Origin: Alphaproteobacteria bacterium
GTDB lineage: Bacteria; Pseudomonadota; Alphaproteobacteria; Rhizobiales; Beijerinckiaceae
Length of the DNA stretch: 64,000 bases
Assembly: GCA_021325385.1 (NCBI GenBank)
Contig: JAJPHH010000076.1
Coordinates: 1 to 64,000, forward strand
Direction: 5' to 3'
Made by a program: the position numbers and the translations under genes. This document shows, in pieces, positions 18,077-27,373 of this stretch. Below the pieces are notes generated by a model. It saw only the letters and a list, made by a program, of their open reading frames with translations. It was not told where the DNA came from and did no database searches. Position 1 is the stretch's first letter. Each line of letters begins with the position of its first letter.

Positions 18077-18163
18077 CTAGAAACGAAAATTCTCTCTGCA
18101 AGTCAAGTTGACGGCCTTCCTTGGCAAAGCGCGCGGGGCGGTTCCGTGCTAGAGGCTCCCGCG

Positions 18164-20965
18164 ATGGAAAGCCGAGTCGTCAGCTCCCGCGTGGCCCGAG
18201 CGCCCGCCTTCGGCAAGCGAGGCGTCGACCGCGCGCGGCTCATCGCCGACGTCTCTGCGCTGAACCGCCCGAAGGACGGCGATCAAGCGGCCTTCCGCCA
18301 GGCAGGCCTCGCCATGATTGGGGCGGCTCTGGAGGAGGGCCGCGCCGAGGCGCGCCAGCTCCTCGAAGCGGGCGGTAAAGGCATGGCCTGCGCCGAGCGG
18401 CTGAGCGATCTCCAGGACGACGTCATCGCCGCGATCCATGCGCTCGCCTTGCGCGCGGCGCGAGGCGACGGCGAGGCGGAGGGCGATCAGCCCATGGCGA
18501 TCGCCGCGGTCGGCGGTTATGGCCGCGGCGCGCTGGCGCCCGGCTCGGACATCGACCTTCTGTTCCTCCTGCCGACGAGGCCGACGCCGGCGAGCGAGAA
18601 GCTCGTCGAGACGATGCTCTACATGTTGTGGGACCTGCGCCAGAAGGTCGGCCACTCGACCCGCTCGATCGGCGAGTGCATGCGGCAAGCCAAAGCCGAC
18701 ATGACCATCCGCACGTCGCTGCTCGAGGCGCGGTTCATTCTCGGCGACCAAGCCTTGTTCGACGAGATGCGCAAAAGGTTCGATGAGGAGATCGTCGCCA
18801 AATCGGCGCATGATTTCGTCGCCGCCAAGCTCGCCGAGCGGGACGAGAGATTAAAGCGCGCCGGCGGCTCGCGCTACTTGGTCGAGCCCAATGTCAAGGA
18901 CGGCAAGGGCGGCATCCGCGACCTCAACACGCTCTTCTGGATCGGCAAATATGTGTACCGGGTGCGCGACCCGCGCGATCTCGTCGCAGCCGGACTGTTC
19001 GACGAGCGCGAATACGCTCTGTTTCGCCGCTGCGAGGAATTCCTGTGGGCGGTGCGCTGTCATCTGCACTTCCTGGCCGGTCGGGCGGAGGAGCGGCTGA
19101 GCTTCGAGTTTCAGCCTCAGATCGCGGAGCGGCTCGGCTACACCTCGCGCTTCGGCCTGACCGAGGTCGAGCGCTTCATGAAACATTATTTCCTCATCGC
19201 CAAGGATGTGGGCGACCTGACGGCCATCGTCTGCGCCGCGCTCGAAGAGCGCCAGGCCAAGCCGCGCGCCGCGCTCGACCGGTTCATCGGCCGCCTGCGC
19301 CGCAGGGCGCGAATTGTCGGCGAGGCCCGCGATTTCGTCGTCGATCATGACCGAATCAGCGTCATCAACGAGCGCGTCTTCGAACGCGATCCGGTCAACC
19401 TCATCCGCCTCTATTGGGCCGCCGACCGCTCCGGCCTCGCCATTCATCCCGACGCGAGCCGGCTCGTCACCAAATCGCTGAAACGCATCGACGCCAAGCT
19501 GCGCAACGACCCGGAAGCCAATCGTCTCTTTTTAGAAATCCTGACGTCGCGCCGCGCGCCGGAGACTGTGCTCAGGCGGATGAACGAGGCTGGCGTGCTC
19601 GGCCGCTTCATTCCCGATTTCGGCCGCATCGTCGGGATGATGCAGTTCTCGATGTACCATCACTACACCGTGGACGAGCATCTCATCCGCACGATTGGCG
19701 TCCTCGCGGGCCTGCAGGCCGGCGAACTGGTCGAGGATCATCCGCTGGCGAGCGAGTTCCTGCCCGACATCGGCAATCCCTCGTTGCTCTATGTCGCCGC
19801 TTTCCTGCACGACATCGCCAAGGGCCGGCCGGAGGATCATTCGGTCGCCGGCGCCGAGGTCGCGCGGCGCCTCTGTCCGCGGCTCGGTCTTTCGCCGGGC
19901 GAGACCGAGACGGTCGCCTGGCTCATCGAACAGCATCTGACCATGTCGATGACCGCGCAGAGCCGCGACCTTTCCGATCCGCGCACGGTCCAAGACTTCG
20001 CCGCGATCGTGCAGACGCTGGAGCGCCTGCGCATGCTGCTCGTCCTGACGATCTGCGACATCCGCGCGGTCGGTCCCGGCGTTTGGAACGGCTGGAAGGG
20101 CCAATTGCTGAGGACGCTGTTTTGGGAGACGGAAGTCGTGCTCGGCGGCGGTCATTCGCAAGCCGACCGCAAGTCGCGCGTCGCCGCAGCGCAAGAGGAG
20201 CTGCGCAAGGCGCTGCCCGGCTGGTCGGACCCTGAATTCGAGGCTTACGCCGCCCGGCTTTACCCGCCCTATTGGCTCAGAGTCGATCTGCCGCACCGCG
20301 TCGCGCATGCCCGGCTGCTGCACGCTGCGGCCAAGGAGATGCGATCGCTATCGACCGAATTCGCGACCGATTCATTCCGCGGCGTCACCGAATTGACGGT
20401 CGTGGCGCCCGACCATCCGCGGCTCCTCTCGATCATCGCCGGCGCCTGCGCCGCGTCAGGCGGGAACATCGTCGACGCGCAGATTTTCACGACGACCGAC
20501 GGGCTGGCGCTCGACACGATCTCGCTCACCCGCGCCTTCGACCGCGACGAGGACGAATTGCGCCGCGCCGGCCGGATCGCAAAAGGCGTCGAGGACGCGC
20601 TGCGCGGCAAGATCCGTCTGACCGAGGCGATCGCCGCCAAGCGCAAGCCCGACGCCAGAGTCGGGGCCTTCACCCTCGTCCCTGAGATCACGATCAGCAA
20701 CGCTTTGTCGAACCGCTTTACCGTGATCGAAATTTCCGGCCTCGACCGGCCGGGCCTGCTCTATGAGCTGACCAATGCCTTGTCGAACCTGAATCTGAAC
20801 ATCGCCTCTGCCCATATCGTTACTTTCGGCGAGAAGGCGGTCGACAGTTTTTACGTAACGGACCTGACCGGCTCGAAAATCGCCGCGCCCGCCCGCCAGG
20901 CGGCGATCAAGCGGCATATTCTCGCGATTTTCGACGCTGCTGAAGGGAAAAAGCAGCCCCGCTGA
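18164..20965 (+). CDS. glnD: bifunctional [protein-PII] uridylyltransferase / uridylyl-removing enzyme
   Basis: Nitrogen sensor that adds UMP to PII proteins under nitrogen limitation and removes it when glutamine is high. The 933-residue protein has a nucleotidyltransferase domain with GGYGRGALAPGSDIDLLF (about 117-134, catalytic Ser-Asp-x-Asp). A central HD domain (HHYTVDEH and FLHDIAKG, near 500-550) carries the uridylyl-removing activity. Two C-terminal ACT domains (about 735-815 and 850-925) bind glutamine. The ATG at 18164 is preferred over the GTG at 18146 because AGAGG lies at suitable distance before it. grpE follows in the same direction. Confidence 0.95.
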   Translation: MESRVVSSRVARAPAFGKRGVDRARLIADVSALNRPKDGDQAAFRQAGLAMIGAALEEGRAEARQLLEAGGKGMACAERLSDLQDDVIAAIHALALRAARGDGEAEGDQPMAIAAVGGYGRGALAPGSDIDLLFLLPTRPTPASEKLVETMLYMLWDLRQKVGHSTRSIGECMRQAKADMTIRTSLLEARFILGDQALFDEMRKRFDEEIVAKSAHDFVAAKLAERDERLKRAGGSRYLVEPNVKDGKGGIRDLNTLFWIGKYVYRVRDPRDLVAAGLFDEREYALFRRCEEFLWAVRCHLHFLAGRAEERLSFEFQPQIAERLGYTSRFGLTEVERFMKHYFLIAKDVGDLTAIVCAALEERQAKPRAALDRFIGRLRRRARIVGEARDFVVDHDRISVINERVFERDPVNLIRLYWAADRSGLAIHPDASRLVTKSLKRIDAKLRNDPEANRLFLEILTSRRAPETVLRRMNEAGVLGRFIPDFGRIVGMMQFSMYHHYTVDEHLIRTIGVLAGLQAGELVEDHPLASEFLPDIGNPSLLYVAAFLHDIAKGRPEDHSVAGAEVARRLCPRLGLSPGETETVAWLIEQHLTMSMTAQSRDLSDPRTVQDFAAIVQTLERLRMLLVLTICDIRAVGPGVWNGWKGQLLRTLFWETEVVLGGGHSQADRKSRVAAAQEELRKALPGWSDPEFEAYAARLYPPYWLRVDLPHRVAHARLLHAAAKEMRSLSTEFATDSFRGVTELTVVAPDHPRLLSIIAGACAASGGNIVDAQIFTTTDGLALDTISLTRAFDRDEDELRRAGRIAKGVEDALRGKIRLTEAIAAKRKPDARVGAFTLVPEITISNALSNRFTVIEISGLDRPGLLYELTNALSNLNLNIASAHIVTFGEKAVDSFYVTDLTGSKIAAPARQAAIKRHILAIFDAAEGKKQPR

Positions 20966-20969
20966 GGCG

Positions 20970-20998
20970 CTTGATTTTTGCACTGCAAGAACGATATC
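20970..20998 (+). promoter_or_regulatory. candidate promoter for grpE
   Basis: CTTGATT at 20970-20976 is followed after 16 bases by GATATC at 20993-20998, about 40 bases before the grpE ATG. The CTTG core would also suit a heat-shock sigma-32 -35 element, which would be expected for grpE, but the -10 is not diagnostic. Confidence 0.3.
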
Positions 20999-21039
20999 CC
21001 GCTCGTCTAAAGCCCCCTTAAATCCAAAAGAAGCGCGTC

Positions 21040-21660
21040 ATGAACGACCCCGTGAAGAACGAGCAAGACGAGGCTGCCTCGGCGCCGGTTTCCGGCGAAG
21101 CCGAAGCCGCCGCTGCGCCGGCTGGGCAGACCGCCGGCCCGGAAAACGGCCAGCCAGACCCCGTTCAAGTCATCCAAGCGCTGAACGCGGAGAACGCCTC
21201 CCTGAAGGACCGCCTGCTGCGCGCCATGGCGGAGGTGGAGAACATGCGCCGCCGGACCGAGCGTGAAGTCGCCGACGCCAAGCTTTACGGCGTCACCGCC
21301 TTCGCCCGCGACATGCTGACGGTCGCTGACAATCTCGGTAGGGCGCTGGACAGCATTCCCGAGGAGGCGCGCGCCAGCGCCGACGGCGCCTTGAAAAGCC
21401 TGATCGAAGGCGTTGAATTGACCATGCGCGATCTGACCGCCGCGCTCGGCCGGCACGGCGTCAAGAAGCTTGAGCCCCTCGGCGAGAAATTCGACCCGAA
21501 TTTCCACGAGGCGCTCTACGAAGCGCCGAACGAGGATCTGCCGGCCGGCTCGGTCGCGCAAGTCGTGCAGAGCGGCTGGCGAATCGGCGATCGGGTGCTG
21601 CGTCCGGCGCAGGTCGGCGTCTCCAAAGGCGGCCCCAAAGTCGTCGCGAAGGCGGAGTGA
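21040..21660 (+). CDS. grpE: nucleotide exchange factor GrpE
   Basis: Cochaperone that releases ADP from DnaK. The 206-residue protein has an acidic, Ala-rich disordered N-terminus (1-45). A long coiled-coil follows (about 50-110, [30 protein letters not shown]), then the C-terminal beta domain with the family signature ([44 protein letters not shown]). It stands alone here, without dnaK or hrcA, as is common in Hyphomicrobiales. Confidence 0.95.
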   Translation: MNDPVKNEQDEAASAPVSGEAEAAAAPAGQTAGPENGQPDPVQVIQALNAENASLKDRLLRAMAEVENMRRRTEREVADAKLYGVTAFARDMLTVADNLGRALDSIPEEARASADGALKSLIEGVELTMRDLTAALGRHGVKKLEPLGEKFDPNFHEALYEAPNEDLPAGSVAQVVQSGWRIGDRVLRPAQVGVSKGGPKVVAKAE

Positions 21661-21738
21661 TAATGACTTCGCCTGTCACAATTGGCGGGTAAGAGTCGTC
21701 TTGCGCTGCGCGACGCGCGCGCGAGAAGGGAGGCGATC

Positions 21739-22113
21739 ATGCCGGCGCACGGAACTTTTGTTTGGTTCGAACTCCATACCGACGACGTAGCGAAGGCCAA
21801 GGATTTTTATGGCAAGGCCCTGGGCTGGACGTTCTCCGAGATGACGATGGGCGGCGGGCCGCCTTACACGCTCATTCATGCCGGCGACTCGATGATCGGC
21901 GGGATCGTCACCGGGATGGCCCCGCCCGGAACCCCGCCGCATTGGTTCGACTATATCGAAGTCGACAATGTCGATCAGCGGGCGAAGGCTTTCGAGACGG
22001 CCGGCGGAGCGGTCCTGCGTCCGCCTTTCGACATTCCCGAGGTCGGCCGGATCGCGATCGTCGCGGATTCGAGCGGGGCGCCGATGGGGATCATCACTTC
22101 GGCGCAGCGGTAG
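21739..22113 (+). CDS. VOC (glyoxalase/bleomycin-resistance) family protein
   Basis: A 124-residue single-copy betaalphabetabetabeta-type protein. It has two half-modules: FVWFELHTDDVAKAKDFYGKALGWTF, and DYIEVDNVDQRAKAFETAGGAVLRPPFDIPEVGRIAIVADSSGAPMGI. The family includes metal-dependent lyases, dioxygenases and drug-binding proteins. No substrate can be inferred. ATG 21739 is supported by GGGAGG five bases upstream. It is convergent with the methyltransferase gene. Confidence 0.85.
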   Translation: MPAHGTFVWFELHTDDVAKAKDFYGKALGWTFSEMTMGGGPPYTLIHAGDSMIGGIVTGMAPPGTPPHWFDYIEVDNVDQRAKAFETAGGAVLRPPFDIPEVGRIAIVADSSGAPMGIITSAQR

Positions 22114-22128
22114 CGGCCGAAAGAAAAG

Positions 22129-22161
22129 GCTGCGCTGGGCGGCCGCCTGGCGCAGCTTCTT
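22129..22161. terminator. probable bidirectional terminator
   Basis: A hairpin with outer stem GCTGCGC/GCGCAGC and a palindromic inner core GGCGGCCGCC. It is flanked by an A-rich stretch on the left and TTCTT on the right, and lies between the convergent VOC and methyltransferase genes. Confidence 0.45.
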
Positions 22162-22173
22162 CCAAGCTTTGAA

Positions 22174-22983
22174 TCACCGATGCTCACCGCGTCGGTCCTC
22201 GACGAGGGGAATCGTCGTCTCGCCGCGATGGAGGGCCTCCGCCTCTTTCGTGAACACACCTGACTTCTCATGCAGAACCAGGCCCGGCATGACGCGCAGC
22301 GGTCCGCGGGCGCCTTTGACGCCGGCGATCAGCACGCGGCGGGCGGGGGCGTCGGCATAGGGATAGATGGGCAGAACGGCGACCGCGCCGAGGCGCTTGC
22401 CGAAGCTCGCCAGAATCTCGGCGAGCGCCTCCGGCCGGTGGATCATGACGAACCGTCCGCCCGGCGCGAGCAGGGCGAGCGCGCCAACGATCCAAGCCGC
22501 CAAGGCTGAGCGCCCCTCGTCTTCACGCGCGAACACATGCGCGCGCGCCCGGCGCCCGTCAGGCGAGACGCGCACGTCGGGCGCCTCGAAATACGGCGGA
22601 TTGGTCACGACAAGGTCGGCCGCTCCCTCGGCCAGCCCGCCGGCGCGGCGCGAGCGCGCCGCGGCGACGTCGGCGACGACAACGCGTGCGCGGCCGGCGA
22701 ACCCGTTCGCCGCGACGTTCTCCGCGGCTAAAGCGGCGATGCTTGAATCGATCTCGACCAAGTCGGCCTTCGCGTCGGCCATGCGGGCGAGCAGAGCCAA
22801 GCCGACCGCGCCGATCCCGGCGCCGACATCGACGATGCGTTCGGCCCTGGGCGCGGCCGCGGCGAGCAAGGCGGCGTCGCTGCCGACACGGTGGCCTTTC
22901 GCCGGCTGGCGCAAAACCAATTTGCCGCCGAGCCAGGAATCCGACGTCGTCTCGATCCCGGCCTCGGGGTCCGGCCGACTCAT
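22174..22983 (-). CDS. class I SAM methyltransferase, TrmN6-like
   Basis: A 269-residue methyltransferase with SAM-binding motif DVGAGIGAVG (52-61) and the N6-adenine/glutamine-type catalytic motif NPPY at 128-131. The family relative in enterobacteria (TrmN6/YfiC) makes N6-methyladenosine at position 37 of tRNA-Val. The N-terminal LGGKLVLRQPAKGHRVGSDAALLAAA matches that group. The activity is inferred. The ATG overlaps the DUF2007 gene stop by four bases (ATGA), so both are translated together. Confidence 0.85.
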   Translation of the reverse strand: MSRPDPEAGIETTSDSWLGGKLVLRQPAKGHRVGSDAALLAAAAPRAERIVDVGAGIGAVGLALLARMADAKADLVEIDSSIAALAAENVAANGFAGRARVVVADVAAARSRRAGGLAEGAADLVVTNPPYFEAPDVRVSPDGRRARAHVFAREDEGRSALAAWIVGALALLAPGGRFVMIHRPEALAEILASFGKRLGAVAVLPIYPYADAPARRVLIAGVKGARGPLRVMPGLVLHEKSGVFTKEAEALHRGETTIPLVEDRRGEHR

Positions 22984-23201
22984 TCGCGCAATTCGGCCGC
23001 CAGGCCCGCGTCCTGCAGCAGCCGGCGCGCCCGCGCCGCCTCGTCGGCGTCGACCATGATCCGGCGCGGCAAGAAGCCGACCGAGCCCTCGGTGGCGCTC
23101 ATATGCTGGTCGGCGATGAAAAAGGCGATGCGCTGCTGCCGAAGTATGCCCTCGATGACCGAGATCATCACGAGGTCGTTGGTGCGCACCAGTTCGATCA
23201 C
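22980..23201 (-). CDS. DUF2007 domain protein (putative signal-transducing protein)
   Basis: A 73-residue protein. It begins MIELVRTNDLVMISVIEGILRQQRI and ends with an ADEAARARRLLQDAG helix, the small ferredoxin-like DUF2007 fold often fused or adjacent to other genes. The function is unknown. The start is GTG at 23201. A TAAAAT on the minus strand (23245 to 23240) could be its -10 box. It is translationally coupled to the downstream methyltransferase gene and divergent from the polyprenyl synthase gene. Confidence 0.82.
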   Translation of the reverse strand: MIELVRTNDLVMISVIEGILRQQRIAFFIADQHMSATEGSVGFLPRRIMVDADEAARARRLLQDAGLAAELRE

Positions 23202-23385
23202 GTCAGCCCATTCCTTCGAAAGCGGCGCGAGAGCGTCATATTTTACAGCGAATTATGCGGGCGCCAGCGCCGGCTCGCAATCCATTCGGCACGCGGCCGC
23301 GGAACCACAGGCCGGAGCTGCGACTTGCTCGGCGGGAAGGCGCTCTTTAAGGTCAAATCGATCAAAGTCGATAAGGGAACGACCC

Positions 23386-24399
23386 GTGGGCATCGTCATT
23401 CCGCTCGAGGAAAAGACGCCAGAGCGCATCATCGACCAGTTGACCGCTCTGGTCGCCAACGACATGGCCCAGGTCAATCGGACGATCCTGTTACGCACCG
23501 GGTCCGAAGTCGCGATGATCCCGGAAGTCGCCAATCACCTGATCTCGTCCGGCGGCAAGCGCCTAAGGCCGATGCTGACGCTCGCCGCGGCCGGCCTTTG
23601 CGGCTATTCCGGCGATGGCCATATCAAGCTCGCCGCTGCGATCGAATTCCTTCACACGGCGACGCTGCTCCATGACGACGTCGTCGACGAGAGCGACATG
23701 CGCCGCGGCAAGCTCGCCGCCCGGGTCGTCTGGGGCAACGAGGCGAGCGTACTGGTCGGCGATTTCCTGCTCGGCCAGGCGTTCAAGATGATGGTCGAAG
23801 TGGGCTCGCTGCCCTGCCTCGACGTGCTTTCCAGCGCCGCCGCGGTCATCGCCGAAGGCGAGGTCATGCAGCTCTCCGCCGCAAAGGACACCGCGACGAC
23901 CGAGGACGATTATCTCGCCGTCATCCGCGCCAAGACCGCGGCGCTTTTCGCTGCGGCTTGCGAAGTCGGGCCAATTCTCGCCGGCCGCTCCAAGGCCGAG
24001 GTCGCGGCGTGTCGGGGCTTCGGCGTCAATCTAGGCCTCGCCTTCCAACTCATCGACGACGCGCTCGATTATGGCGGCTCCTCCGCCAAGCTCGGCAAAA
24101 ATGTCGGCGACGATTTCCGCGAGGGCAAAATCACGCTGCCGGTCGTCCTGTCGTTCCGACGCGGCACGCCGACCGAGCGCGACTTTTGGCGGCGAGCTTT
24201 GGAGAAGGGCGACATCGCCGACGGCGACCTCGAGACCGCGCTCGCGATGTTGAAAAAGCACCGCGCCCTCGAAGACACGATCGAGCGCGCGCGACACTAT
24301 GGCGCGATGGCCCGCGACGCCCTGGAGCTGTTCCCCTCCTCGTCCTGGAAGCGCGCGCTGCTCGACGCGGTAGAATTCGCGATCGAGCGCGCCCATTGA
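23386..24399 (+). CDS. ispB: polyprenyl (octaprenyl-type) diphosphate synthase
   Basis: Trans-prenyltransferase that elongates farnesyl diphosphate with IPP, probably for the ubiquinone side chain. The 337-residue protein has SGGKRLRP at about 55-62. The first Asp-rich motif DDVVD is at 97-101 and the second (LIDDALD) near 225. The start is GTG at 23386, with AAGGG eight bases upstream. The frame is open much further upstream, but that region is antisense to the divergent DUF2007 and methyltransferase genes. Chain length (octa- or decaprenyl) cannot be read reliably from the sequence. Confidence 0.92.
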   Translation: MGIVIPLEEKTPERIIDQLTALVANDMAQVNRTILLRTGSEVAMIPEVANHLISSGGKRLRPMLTLAAAGLCGYSGDGHIKLAAAIEFLHTATLLHDDVVDESDMRRGKLAARVVWGNEASVLVGDFLLGQAFKMMVEVGSLPCLDVLSSAAAVIAEGEVMQLSAAKDTATTEDDYLAVIRAKTAALFAAACEVGPILAGRSKAEVAACRGFGVNLGLAFQLIDDALDYGGSSAKLGKNVGDDFREGKITLPVVLSFRRGTPTERDFWRRALEKGDIADGDLETALAMLKKHRALEDTIERARHYGAMARDALELFPSSSWKRALLDAVEFAIERAH

Positions 24400-24418
24400 G
24401 GCGTGGGTCCTCTCTTAT

Positions 24419-25321
24419 TCAGCGCAACGCCGTCGCCTTGATCCACCAGCCGGGCTGTTTCTCAGCGAGCGCGCGGGCGGCGGCGGCGCTTGTTGCACGG
24501 TCCCTGTAGAGCCCGAAACAAGTCGCGCCCGACCCGGACATGCGCGCGAGCTGAGCCCCGCTTGCCTCCAGCGCCGCAAGGGCTTCGCCGACGACCGGCG
24601 CGATGGCGATTGCGGCCGCCTCCATGTCGTTGCGGCCAAGCCGCAGCGTTCCGATGATCTGGGTCAGGGTCGCGCCTTCGGGCAAAACGGGCGCCGGCCC
24701 GGCTTTCGTCCGCTCGCCTTTTGCAAGGCCCAGCCGCGCGAAGACGGCCGGCGTCGCGACCGCGACGCGCGGATTGACAAGCACGGCAGGCAGCGGCGGC
24801 ATGTCGGGCGCCCCGCCGAGGCGATCGCCGATTCCCGCCATCATGCGGGCGCGGGGTTCGAGGCAGACCAGCACGTCGGCGCCGCAGGCGCGAGCCGCCT
24901 CTCCGAGGCGCGGATCGTCGAGCGAAAGCCCATTTTCACGCGCCAATGCTCGCAAAGCGGCCGCCGCGTCGGACGAGCCGCCGCCAAGCCCTGCAGCGAC
25001 GGGCAGGATCTTGCGCAAATGAAAATGACCGACGCGGAGGCCCCGAACCCGGTCCTGCAAAAGCCGGGCGGCTTTGATGACGAGATTGTCCTCGGCCGGC
25101 CCGGCCGCCGGCGCCGTCGCGCCGTCGAGGCTCAATGTCAGGCTTGGGCCGGGCTCGAAGGCAAGGAGATCGCCGCAATCGGCGAAGGCGACCAGGCTGT
25201 CGAGATCGTGGAGCCCGTCCTCGCGCCGGCCGAGAATGTGCAAGGTCAGATTGACCTTGGCCGGCGCGCGCCAGACCTGGCGCGCGCCCTCGCGAAGCCG
25301 GGGAAATGGACCGCCAGGCAA
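24419..25321 (-). CDS. ispE: 4-(cytidine 5'-diphospho)-2-C-methyl-D-erythritol kinase
   Basis: GHMP kinase of the non-mevalonate isoprenoid pathway. The N-terminal block RAPAKVNLTLHILGRREDG and the ATP-binding PVAAGLGGGSSDAAAA are diagnostic. The C-terminal MSGSGATCFGLY is the third GHMP motif. The frame is open to 25435, but residues before the RAPAKVN block look untranslated. No ATG or GTG lies near the block, so TTG at 25321 (300 residues) is my best guess, with low certainty for the exact start. The TPR gene ends 130 bases upstream on the same strand. Confidence 0.88.
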   Translation of the reverse strand: MPGGPFPRLREGARQVWRAPAKVNLTLHILGRREDGLHDLDSLVAFADCGDLLAFEPGPSLTLSLDGATAPAAGPAEDNLVIKAARLLQDRVRGLRVGHFHLRKILPVAAGLGGGSSDAAAALRALARENGLSLDDPRLGEAARACGADVLVCLEPRARMMAGIGDRLGGAPDMPPLPAVLVNPRVAVATPAVFARLGLAKGERTKAGPAPVLPEGATLTQIIGTLRLGRNDMEAAAIAIAPVVGEALAALEASGAQLARMSGSGATCFGLYRDRATSAAAARALAEKQPGWWIKATALR

Positions 25322-25450
25322 GCGGCGCAGAAGGCCGCCGCGCAGCGATTTATCGTCCGACTTCGCGTCCTCTCCGCCACGCTTCGCATGGCCCTCCGTC
25401 CCCGCTGCGCCGGGGAGGATTTGTTCGGCAGGCAAGGACGTCAGCCGGGC

Positions 25451-27205
25451 TCAGCCGCCGTCCTTCTTCGGCTCGGCCTCGGCGGAGGCGGGCTGCTCCG
25501 GCTGGTCGGGCAGACCCGACTGAATCTTTTTCAGGATTCTCGGCAGATCGTCCGGCTCGGGACCCATGTCGCGCGAATGATTCCATTGGAAATGCGCGTC
25601 GAGCTTGCGCCCGACCTTCCAATAGGCGTCGCCGAGATGATCGTTGACGACCGGATCGGCCGGCTTCAGCTCGACCGCCTTTTCAAGCAGCGTCACCGCC
25701 TGATCGTAATGGCCGAGCTTGTAATAGGCCCAGCCCAAACTGTCGACGATGTAGCCGTCGGACGGCCTTAAGTCGACGGCGCGCTGTAACATCTTGAAAG
25801 CTTCGTCTAGATTGATGCCCTGATCGACCCAAGAATAGCCGAGATAATTGAGCACGAGCGGCTGATCCGGATACAGCTCCAGCGCCTTTTTGAAATCCGC
25901 TTCGGCTTTCGGCCACTGCTTCGAGCGCTCGTAGCAGATGCCGCGGAAATAGAACAAAGTCCAATTCGCGCGCTCGGGCGGGTTAAGCCGCGCGATCGCC
26001 TTTGAGTAGGTCTCGGCGGCGACATCGAATTGCTTGGCCGAGCGTTGCAGGCTGCCCAGCGCGCTCAGCGCTTCGACATCGTCCGGATGCGCGGTGACCA
26101 GCTCTTGCAATTGCTTGATCGCGTCGTTCGTCCGTCCCATGCCGTCAAGCGCGAGACCGGCCTGGATGTCGGCGCCGACCCGCATCGGCGAATTGTTCGG
26201 CACCTTTTCGTAGGCGTCGATCGCCGCCTGGTTCTGTTTGAGCTGCAGATAGAGATCGGCGATCGTCACCGTGGCGAGGGCGTGATCGGGCTTGAGCAGC
26301 AAGGCGAGGCGCAGGTAGATCAACGCGGCGAGTTCGTCCCCCTGCCGGCTGCCCGCCGCGCCGAGACCATAGAGCACCTCGGCGGCGCCGTCCTTGGCGT
26401 CGCGCACGATCGGGTCGAGCGTCTTCCCGGCGGCGAGATCGGAAAGCGCGGCGTCGACCAGCGGGTGATGCGGCAGGATGCGCTCGAAGTCTTCGTAGAT
26501 TTGTTTCGCGGTCTTGGCGTCGCCATGCCGATCGAGATCGCGAGCATAGGCGTCGGCGAGGCGCAACGTGTTCTTTTCGCCGTCATACGCGGCTTTGAGG
26601 CGCTTGGCCGCTTCCGGCGCGTTGCCCAAAAGCTCGGCGACCAAGCCGGCGTGATAATCGCGAAAGACGGCGACGGACGGATCGGTGACGCGATCGAGCG
26701 CGTCGAGCGCGCGCCGCAGGTCGCCGCCGCCGGCATAGGTCCAGGCGGTCAAAAGCGTGGTGGTCAGGTCATGCGCTTTGCCGGCGCCGCCGCCGGCCAA
26801 TTGGGCGCGCGCGACGGCATATTGCCCGTCGGCGAAAGCGCGGCATGCCGCGGTGAGGCGCGCCAGCGAGTTGGTCGGATCGCGAATCAAAAGCCGGTCC
26901 GCCAGCTCGAACGCGTCCGACATATTGCCGTTCGCCAAAGCTGCGGCGAAGGCGCGTTCGATCAGGTCGGGATTGTGCGGATCGGCGCGCAGGGCCTCGC
27001 GGAAGTACGTCGCCGCGGCGCCCGTGTCGCGATCGTCGCCGGCGATCAGGGCGGCGAGATAATTGCCGGACTGGGTGTCGCCGATCTCATAAGGCGCCGG
27101 GCTGCCGACATTGTCGCGAGCCAAGGCCGGAGACGCCAAGGCGAAGAACAGCGCGCCAAGAGAGACGCCGAGCTTGGCGCGAGCGGCGATGGTTGCGCGG
27201 GTCAT
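25451..27205 (-). CDS. tetratricopeptide repeat protein (periplasmic)
   Basis: A 584-residue protein. The N-terminal signal peptide ends near ALASPALA-RDN. Many tetratricopeptide repeats follow, for example AIDAYEKVPNN, AAETYSKAIARLNP, AEADFKKALELYPDQPLVLNYLGY and AVTLLEKAVELKPADPVVNDHLGDAYW. TPR arrays bind partner proteins or peptides. The C-terminus is low-complexity (Gln/Pro/Ala/Glu/Lys). Homologues sit beside ispE in other Hyphomicrobiales, but their partner is not known. ATG 27205 is chosen over GTG 27214. Confidence 0.85.
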   Translation of the reverse strand: MTRATIAARAKLGVSLGALFFALASPALARDNVGSPAPYEIGDTQSGNYLAALIAGDDRDTGAAATYFREALRADPHNPDLIERAFAAALANGNMSDAFELADRLLIRDPTNSLARLTAACRAFADGQYAVARAQLAGGGAGKAHDLTTTLLTAWTYAGGGDLRRALDALDRVTDPSVAVFRDYHAGLVAELLGNAPEAAKRLKAAYDGEKNTLRLADAYARDLDRHGDAKTAKQIYEDFERILPHHPLVDAALSDLAAGKTLDPIVRDAKDGAAEVLYGLGAAGSRQGDELAALIYLRLALLLKPDHALATVTIADLYLQLKQNQAAIDAYEKVPNNSPMRVGADIQAGLALDGMGRTNDAIKQLQELVTAHPDDVEALSALGSLQRSAKQFDVAAETYSKAIARLNPPERANWTLFYFRGICYERSKQWPKAEADFKKALELYPDQPLVLNYLGYSWVDQGINLDEAFKMLQRAVDLRPSDGYIVDSLGWAYYKLGHYDQAVTLLEKAVELKPADPVVNDHLGDAYWKVGRKLDAHFQWNHSRDMGPEPDDLPRILKKIQSGLPDQPEQPASAEAEPKKDGG

Positions 27206-27373
27206 GAAAGGCACGTGCGTCGATTTCCTTTTCCGCAGTTGCGCATGAAGAGGCGCGCTGTCAGCGCGGCGATCTTTCGAATCCTCTTATAGGCCAATCC
27301 GTCGCCGCGAAAAATGGCGGTTTTAGGCAGACGCGCGTTTCTTGAGCATCGGCGATGGCGGCCCTTTTACGCA

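Noticed and set aside
25396-25420. Palindrome-like sequence upstream of ispE as a regulatory element
   Set aside because: The inverted repeat is imperfect (TCCCCG-CTGCG-CCGGGGA) and resembles common GC-rich hairpins. No supporting T run or operator context.
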